A stretch of DNA of 64,000 nt from Pleodorina starrii (lineage: Eukaryota > Chlorophyta > Chlorophyceae > Chlamydomonadales > Volvocaceae). Below, piece after piece: positions 58,226 through 64,000 of the stretch. The notes under the pieces are model-generated. The model had not been told where the DNA came from. It saw only the letters and a program-made list of their open reading frames with translations, and searched no databases. A program made the translations under genes and the position numbers. Where the stretch lies: NCBI GenBank assembly GCA_030267565.1, contig BRXU01000022.1, positions 1,198,001 through 1,262,000 of the forward strand, written 5' to 3'. Each line of letters starts with the position of its first letter. The stretch's first letter is position 1.

Positions 58226-61082
58226 GTGAAGGGACTGTTGCCAGCTCGCAGGCCCGCGTTCGCGACACTCGCTGCAGTCCTCGAATGCGCGCTAGTTCGT
58301 GTGTCACTCGATTGTGTGAGGATGGAATGAAGGATGTAGGAGGATGTATCTTGCATAGTTCTGTAATATTAATTTAATATATAACGATGTCCTCTGTGTA
58401 ATGCGTGTGTTCCTTCATAACACTACGCCGGCTTGCTTGGCTTGGTTGCACGTTACATCCTTCGAAACGTCCACGAGTCGCCTGACGACCTTTTTTTACT
58501 TGTCAACCAGCTGAGTGCGCTGGGTAATATTTCGCCAGCGCGCAAGCTCCTCGCTTATTTTTCTATTTTTATATTTTTTGCAATTTTACAGGGCGGGTGG
58601 CGGGTGCGTGTACGGTGATAATCCTGGCTTGGCCCCTTGAACTTATAACGACTTCCCCGGCGCAGTAAGATATATAAAGCACGTCCTACTTATGCATCCG
58701 TCCATAAATGATACGAGAAGTATCATGTATGCCCAGTCTGAGTGTGGGGGGCTTGAGACATGACGGATGTATACCGCACGGCCTTACTTGTTAATGCGCG
58801 AGCGAGTGAGAGCGGGTAAGTGTGGGCCGGACGGAGGAGGCCCGACCGAGAATTTTACTAGACAGGTAAGGATGCCTTTCCGAAGCTTTGCGCAAAGGAA
58901 CATGCTGCGCTCGTGCTGTGCTGTGCTGTACGACGTTTCGGGTGGAATCATTATTTGGGTCACTACTCCGAACTTTGCTGCAAAATTCCCAAAGCCATCC
59001 GAGACCCAAACCTAGCCCGCCAAATCCCTCGAAACAAAATCCGCCCCTCTCCTCCCCCCAAGACAGCACCACCCGAAATATTGCTCAAGCCCTACACATT
59101 GCTCCGACGGTGCGGAAGCTCCCTACCGAATCCAACGTACGGCCCAACAAACTAACACAATCAACGAAATGCAACCAGGATGGCGTTGCGGCGCCCCACC
59201 GGCACTCCACCCGCTCACGCAAAGAGTCCATCGTCTCCGCGACAGTCCGCGTACGTCCGTACGTGCGGCTGCGCCAGCACACACACCAGTGCCCCGATCT
59301 AGTAGTGTTCGTTTCACCTCTCCCCCGTCCCCCCACTTAGCCACCCTCGCGAGCCGTGATAACGAGTGCCTGGCACTGACAGCCTGCGTGCGTGTCGGGC
59401 CGGAGCGCTGTCCTAGGGCGAGGCAAATGGCGCTTTGCAGATTTGCTGCGGACAACGCGACCAAACCGTCCAACGAACGGCGCGCGCGTGCGTGTGTGCA
59501 TCAATGCACAAAGGCTGGTTGGTGCGGCTCATCTGCTGCCGTGTAGCCCGGCTTGGGTGCAGGGCTGCAGGCTGGATGGGTGCGTGGGTCCCGAACGCTT
59601 TACTACGATGTTGCTTGTGAGCCTGCGCCTGTAGTCCTGCCTTGACAGCGGCAACACATAACGATACGTCCCCGCCGTTGCCCGTGTTATCACACGGGTC
59701 GCGTTTGGCTGCTGCCAGGCACCGTCCTTCCGTCCTTCGTTCCGCAGCAACACAGGATTAGCGCAGCAGGATTTCGCTCCGGGTGGGGAGCGGGGTGCAG
59801 CTAACGCCCGCCGCCGTGCAGTCTCTAGCGACAGAAGAACACGTCGCATCGTATCGTGCGAGTTCAAGCAAGCAAGCTAGCTGTTCGGGTAGCGCCGCCG
59901 CCCCACCAGATGCGTCACCTAATCCAAATTACGCAAAGCGCGCGCGGGAACACATACACGGTACATCAACCCAGCAAGCAGGCACTTGGTGCAGTCCGGG
60001 TACCGCGCAGCCAGGCTCACCGAGCAATAACGGCTGCACACCCGCTTACGTGGCATCACCGTACGGCAGCAATACGACACAACAACATCCTTGGCTCAAT
60101 GCACTGATGCATGTCTGTGTATGGGCCATATTGAGGCCACATGCGCGCGCGGGTACCGTATCCCATGTGTTTGGCATTATCTCCCGATAACGGGATACAC
60201 AAACACGGCGCCGCAATACCGTATACGCAACTTGGATAGAGGTCTTTCAAGGCGGTCGTGGCCGTCAGGGCGCGGGCGCTCTCCGATCGTGGCGGAGTGT
60301 CGCCCTCTGTCGAAGCCCGGCTGTATCGGACCATTCCGGCCACGCGCCACCCTAACGCCATCGTACGGCCCCCTTCAGGCGCCGGTACGCGTGCCACCTC
60401 TATACGGCACCCTCCATGCGAGTACGGTGCACACAAACCCCAAGAACACTTCAATGGCCGCAGTACAGTACAGTACAGTACAGTGCAGTACAGTATTCCC
60501 TCCCGCCCCAAGCAGCACGTATTGCAAGGGCCACCGAGCCACACTCCGGCCGGCGCTGCCACGCGCTCCTGCCACCGCACGTGTACGTATCCTTTGCGAT
60601 CGCTCGTAACCGCAGAGGGACCACGACGTGACCCGCACGCCAACGACCACCCGCCCCTCCGCTGGTGTACCGTTTTTCGCACCCGCACAAATTGCTTCGC
60701 CAAACACACCCAATACAGTAAACAAGTCGTTTAATGTCACGTCCCCGAGGAAGCCACACCCTCCAAAAGTTCACAACAGGCAATGACCTGTCGCACGCTC
60801 ATGGCGGCAGGAAGGCCCCGCCGGGAGAACGGGTGAGGCGTGGCGGCGGGGTGTTTTCCAACAGCAACAGGGGCACGACAATTATTACCAAGCAACCCAA
60901 AACACCTTGCCGCGTTTGCGTGTGCTCTGTGTTGACACACTTACCGGGAGCGGAAGGTCGGGGTGTTCGGGTTTGTTTGGGGTGATGAACGACGGGACCG
61001 CCCACCCGGCAACCATCAACCGCCGTCTCACGGTCCTGCTAATCCAAACCGCACACTCCGACACCACCCACAACCCACATCA
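58226..61082. other. Spacer between the membrane-protein gene and the right-edge gene
   Basis: No gene supported. 58,340-58,600 is AT-rich, which fits the promoter side of the minus-strand membrane-protein gene. The right part should hold the 3' UTR of the gene ending at 61,083. Short frames on both strands lack any family signature. Confidence 0.4.
60461..60494. repeat. (CAGTA)n microsatellite
   Basis: About seven pentamer units, one of them CAGTG, in the spacer. Confidence 0.9.
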
Positions 61083-64000
61083 CTACACACGACGCCCCGC
61101 TGGCGCCAGCAGCCGCCGCCCAGGCCCAGCCCCAGGCCCGCCCCCGCCGCCACCGCCGCTGCCACTCTGCGTCTGCCCGCTGATTATCGCCTGCAGCGCC
61201 GCCGCCACTGCCGACCTGGGCGACAGCTCCGCCACCACATCCCGCACCAGCGCATCACCCTCCGCCTCCCGCAGCGCCGCGCAGCTCTGCAGCCGCCGAC
61301 ACTCGCCCAGCACACCGCGCAGCGGCGAGTGGAGCGGGTCGGGGTCGAACCCGCCGGCGACGGCCTCGCAAACGCTGCCGCCGCTGCTGCCGCCGCCGCC
61401 CCCGCCGTCGGAAACGCTGGCGGCAGAGGTGCCGTCGCTGCCGCTGCTGCTGTCGCCGCCTGCCCCTCTGCACATGTTGTTTTCACCGGTGTTGCTGACA
61501 CGGCTGTCGGCGCTGGGCACGGGCTGCGGCAGGGAAACGGGCGGCGGTGGCTGGCTGCTGGTCAGGCGCGCGCGCTCCAGCGCATCTGCGAACGCGGCGC
61601 TGCGGGGGGCGTGGCGAGGAGGCGAGCCGACCCGGCTTAGCTGTGCTCCACCCAGGTCCAGCTCCGCCTGCCGGAGCGGCTGCTGCTGCTGCTGCAGCGT
61701 CTGCGCAACCGCAGCCAACGCAGCAGAGTTCAGGCCCGCCATGCTGACATCCCCATGGGGCCAGCTCTGCATCGGGAGCAACAGCGGCGGCGCCAGGCTG
61801 CCTCCCCCCGCCCCGCCCCAGCTGCTGCTGCTGTGCTGCTGCTGCAGCGGGTACGGCTGCTGCCGCTCCTGACGCTGCGGCTGTTGCTGGTGGTGGTAGT
61901 GGTGGTGGTAGTGGTGGTGCTGCTCCCAGCGTGGCGAGCCCACGTCCCCCTGCCCCGGCAGCAGCAGCGGCCGCTCCTCCGCTGCCGGCAGGCCGGGGCC
62001 GCCGGCGGCGGACCCGCGCGCCCCATTGATGTTATCCCGGGTGAGGGTCGCCAGCGTGGCTGCCAGCTGCATGTTGCCCCGCCGCCTCGCCAGTTCCGCC
62101 ACCTCCTCCAGCGGATCAACATACGGCCGCGGCAGCAGCTGCTGCTGCTGATGTGGCGGATGGGGAGGGAGGTGCAGTTTGGGCGGCAGGAGGTGGGGCG
62201 GCAGCTGCCGCCGCAGCGTCGCGCCTGCGTCCGTCGAGCGTTCAGGCGGCGGGGCCCTTACAGGAGCGCCGCCGCCGCCGCCTGCCGCCGCCGCGTCGCC
62301 CTCACCCCACTGCACGTACCGCCTGTTGGGTTCGCCCGGGCTGCGCGGCTTCTGCGCCGCTTCGGGGCTGTAGCGCGTCGGCGGAGACGACGGCCGGCGC
62401 TGCGTGCGTGTCGGCGAGCCGCAGGCGGGGCAGATGCCCTCCGCTTCCGCTTCCTCCGCCTCCACTTCAGAAGCGGAGGAGCTCAACCCGAAGCCCGGCA
62501 CGATCGGCCGGCGGCCAGGGCCAGTCGACTGCAGCGGCCCGCGCGCCGGCTGGGGCTGCTGATGCGGCTGCCGCTGCACCGGCAGTAGCCCCGGCGCCAG
62601 CGCGGCCCGCGCCGGCTGGCTCCGCAGCGCCTGCCGCAGCGCAGCCCGCGCAGCGGTCGCTGAGGCGTCGCTCTCGTCGCCCGCATCGCCGCTGAGGCTG
62701 TCCCGTTCCACGTCCCCGTCTCCGCCCGAGGACTCAAGACCCACGAGGTGCAGCCGCAGCTGCTGCTGCTGCTGTTGCTGCTGCTGCGGTGGTGGCGGTG
62801 GTGGTGCATACCCGGCTGAGGCCGGCCCCTGGCGGCGGATGAGCTCCTCAGCGCTGGGGAGAAAGGTCGCTAGCAGGGCCGCCACCGCGGAGTTGCTGCC
62901 GCCGCTGCTGCCGCTGCTGCCGCCGATGGACGGCTGTGGTGCGGCACCGCGGCCGCCGGCCACCGCCGCCGCCGCAGCGGCAGTGGCCGAGAGCAGCTGC
63001 CGCGCGGCTGCGGAGGGCTGGAGACCTGCACCGACTGCGCGGGGACCACCACGGTGGTGGTCAAGTGCCGGTGCCGGTGTCGGCGCCGCCGCCGTGCGAG
63101 CAATCGACTCTTGATCGCCGTGCGGGCCCGCGGCGTCCGCCGCCTCGGCTTCGCCCACAGCCGCCGACCAGGCCGCCGCCGCGTCACGCGCCTTCGCGCT
63201 GGCCACCTCCAGTCGCCGCAGCGCCGCATCCACCGGGTGTACCGCGTCGCGCACCTGGACTGCGTCCACGGTCGCAGCAGCCGCCGCGGCGCCATCCTCC
63301 GAGGGCGGAGCTGACGACGATCCAGCGCCGCCCGCATCGGAGCGGCCCGGCAACACGCCGGCGGCGGCGGCGGCCAGCTCCTCCGCGTGTTGACTGCTTG
63401 TTGCCGGGCCGGAGGCGGCGGCGGCGCGAAGGGGCTCGCTGCCGCCGTCGCTGGAGGCGTCCGAAGCAGCAGCGGGCGCCGCCGCTGCCACCGCTGACCC
63501 CCCCACGCCGGCGCGTGGCGTGAAGATGGGCGCACCTGGGGCGCTGAGCGTTGACGCCCGCAGCAGCAGCGCATCAATTCCGTCCAGGCCCTGCAGGCCG
63601 AGGGACGACCCGGCGGCGGCTGCGGCTGCGGCGCCGCCGCTGGTGTCCGCCTTGGCTGCGCGCCACGCCGCGGCGGCGGGGCCGTAAGCACCGCCGGCGA
63701 CGGCGCCGGCGGCGGCAGCGTATCCTGGCCTGCGCGGCGAGGACATTGCGGATCGGGACCTGGCCTCCAGCTCCCCCAGCAGCGCCTCCACTTCCGCCAT
63801 GTTGGGATGGTGGTGATGGGGCGGGGCCTGGAGCGGCGGCGGCGGGTAAGGCGGCGGTGGCTGCGGCGGCAGGGTCGGAGGAGACTGGGAGGAGAGAAAG
63901 AGGCGCCCGTCGATTACCGGCTGATGGTGGTGGTGGTGGTGCTGCTGGGAGGCGGCAAATGCGGCGGGGAGCAGCGGCTGGGGAGCTCCGGCCGGATGCT
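61083..64000 (-). CDS. Low-complexity Ala/Gly/Gln/Pro-rich protein, N-terminus beyond the window
   Basis: The minus-strand frame is open from the window edge to TAG at 61,083-61,085, at least 970 residues, with no obvious intron. The Met at 63,800 (MAEVEALLGELEARS) is preceded in frame by a His/Pro/Gln-rich stretch continuing to the edge, so the true start probably lies outside. Visible pieces: a His tract, a poly-Gln run near 62,755-62,790, a CPACG pair near 62,430 that could be half of a zinc site, an ordered-looking segment (EVAELARRRGNMQLAATLAT) near 62,060-62,110, and a helical C-terminal segment (LGECRRLQSCAALREAEGD to AALQAIISGQ) before a Gly-rich end. I do not recognise it. Regulatory scaffold proteins of this composition are common in volvocine algae. 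Confidence 0.7.
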   Translation of the reverse strand, partial: HPAGAPQPLLPAAFAASQQHHHHHHQPVIDGRLFLSSQSPPTLPPQPPPPYPPPPLQAPPHHHHPNMAEVEALLGELEARSRSAMSSPRRPGYAAAAGAVAGGAYGPAAAAWRAAKADTSGGAAAAAAAGSSLGLQGLDGIDALLLRASTLSAPGAPIFTPRAGVGGSAVAAAAPAAASDASSDGGSEPLRAAAASGPATSSQHAEELAAAAAGVLPGRSDAGGAGSSSAPPSEDGAAAAAATVDAVQVRDAVHPVDAALRRLEVASAKARDAAAAWSAAVGEAEAADAAGPHGDQESIARTAAAPTPAPALDHHRGGPRAVGAGLQPSAAARQLLSATAAAAAAVAGGRGAAPQPSIGGSSGSSGGSNSAVAALLATFLPSAEELIRRQGPASAGYAPPPPPPQQQQQQQQQLRLHLVGLESSGGDGDVERDSLSGDAGDESDASATAARAALRQALRSQPARAALAPGLLPVQRQPHQQPQPARGPLQSTGPGRRPIVPGFGLSSSASEVEAEEAEAEGICPACGSPTRTQRRPSSPPTRYSPEAAQKPRSPGEPNRRYVQWGEGDAAAAGGGGGAPVRAPPPERSTDAGATLRRQLPPHLLPPKLHLPPHPPHQQQQLLPRPYVDPLEEVAELARRRGNMQLAATLATLTRDNINGARGSAAGGPGLPAAEERPLLLPGQGDVGSPRWEQHHHYHHHYHHQQQPQRQERQQPYPLQQQHSSSSWGGAGGGSLAPPLLLPMQSWPHGDVSMAGLNSAALAAVAQTLQQQQQPLRQAELDLGGAQLSRVGSPPRHAPRSAAFADALERARLTSSQPPPPVSLPQPVPSADSRVSNTGENNMCRGAGGDSSSGSDGTSAASVSDGGGGGGSSGGSVCEAVAGGFDPDPLHSPLRGVLGECRRLQSCAALREAEGDALVRDVVAELSPRSAVAAALQAIISGQTQSGSGGGGGGGPGAGPGRRLLAPAGRRV

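Noticed and set aside
1..64000. tRNA or rRNA genes
   Set aside because: I saw no convincing cloverleaf A/B boxes or rRNA core sequence when reading both strands, though a covariance-model scan was not possible.

Overview
The window looks like nuclear DNA of a volvocine green alga close to Chlamydomonas. The grounds are very GC-rich coding sequence with long poly-Gln/Ala/Gly/Pro tracts, short phase-consistent GT-AG introns, TGTAA-type poly(A) signals, CCCTAAAA telomere-type octamers, and transposon families known from this group (a Dualen/RandI-type LINE and a PAT/TOC-type tyrosine-recombinase element). The species cannot be fixed from the sequence alone.

Layout. 1-0.64 kb: probable 3' UTR of a + strand gene lying left of the window. 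0.64-10 kb: no supportable coding gene; from about 1.9 kb the + strand is C/A-rich, which may be a very long 3' UTR of the next gene. 10.0-14.7 kb (-): a Gln-rich, about 1,400-residue protein. 17.6-23.2 kb (-): an RCC1-repeat gene whose eight exons join in phase to a 429-residue seven-bladed propeller. 24.4-26.7 kb (-): a 5'-truncated L1-type LINE. 27.1-28.6 kb (+): copy A of a small unrecognised gene, here 'gene X'. 29.3-48.2 kb: one composite insertion of 18.9 kb flanked by a target-site duplication. It is a Dualen-type LINE with a giant polyprotein, interrupted near its 5' end by a 6.5 kb PAT/TOC-type element with A1-B1-A2-B2 split direct repeats. 49.9-50.6 kb: a remnant copy of the RCC1 locus. 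52.9-54.5 kb (+): gene X copy B. 57.3-58.2 kb (-): a single-exon type I membrane glycoprotein. 61.1-64.0 kb (-): a low-complexity protein running off the right edge.

The architecture is explained by a tandem segmental duplication. The block from RCC1 exon 3 through gene X to its poly(A) signal is present twice: about 21.7-48.6 kb (with LINE and Dualen insertions) and about 49.9-55.6 kb (without them). Copy B is therefore an empty-site control for both insertions in copy A. The two gene X copies carry different splicing or frame lesions.

The most unusual object is the Dualen-type element. After conceptual removal of the nested element its frame is continuous for about 4,049 codons. Besides AP endonuclease, reverse transcriptase, RNase H, CCHC knuckle and a restriction-like endonuclease, it carries a possible N-terminal signal sequence, a multi-pass hydrophobic region and a Josephin-like cysteine-protease signature.
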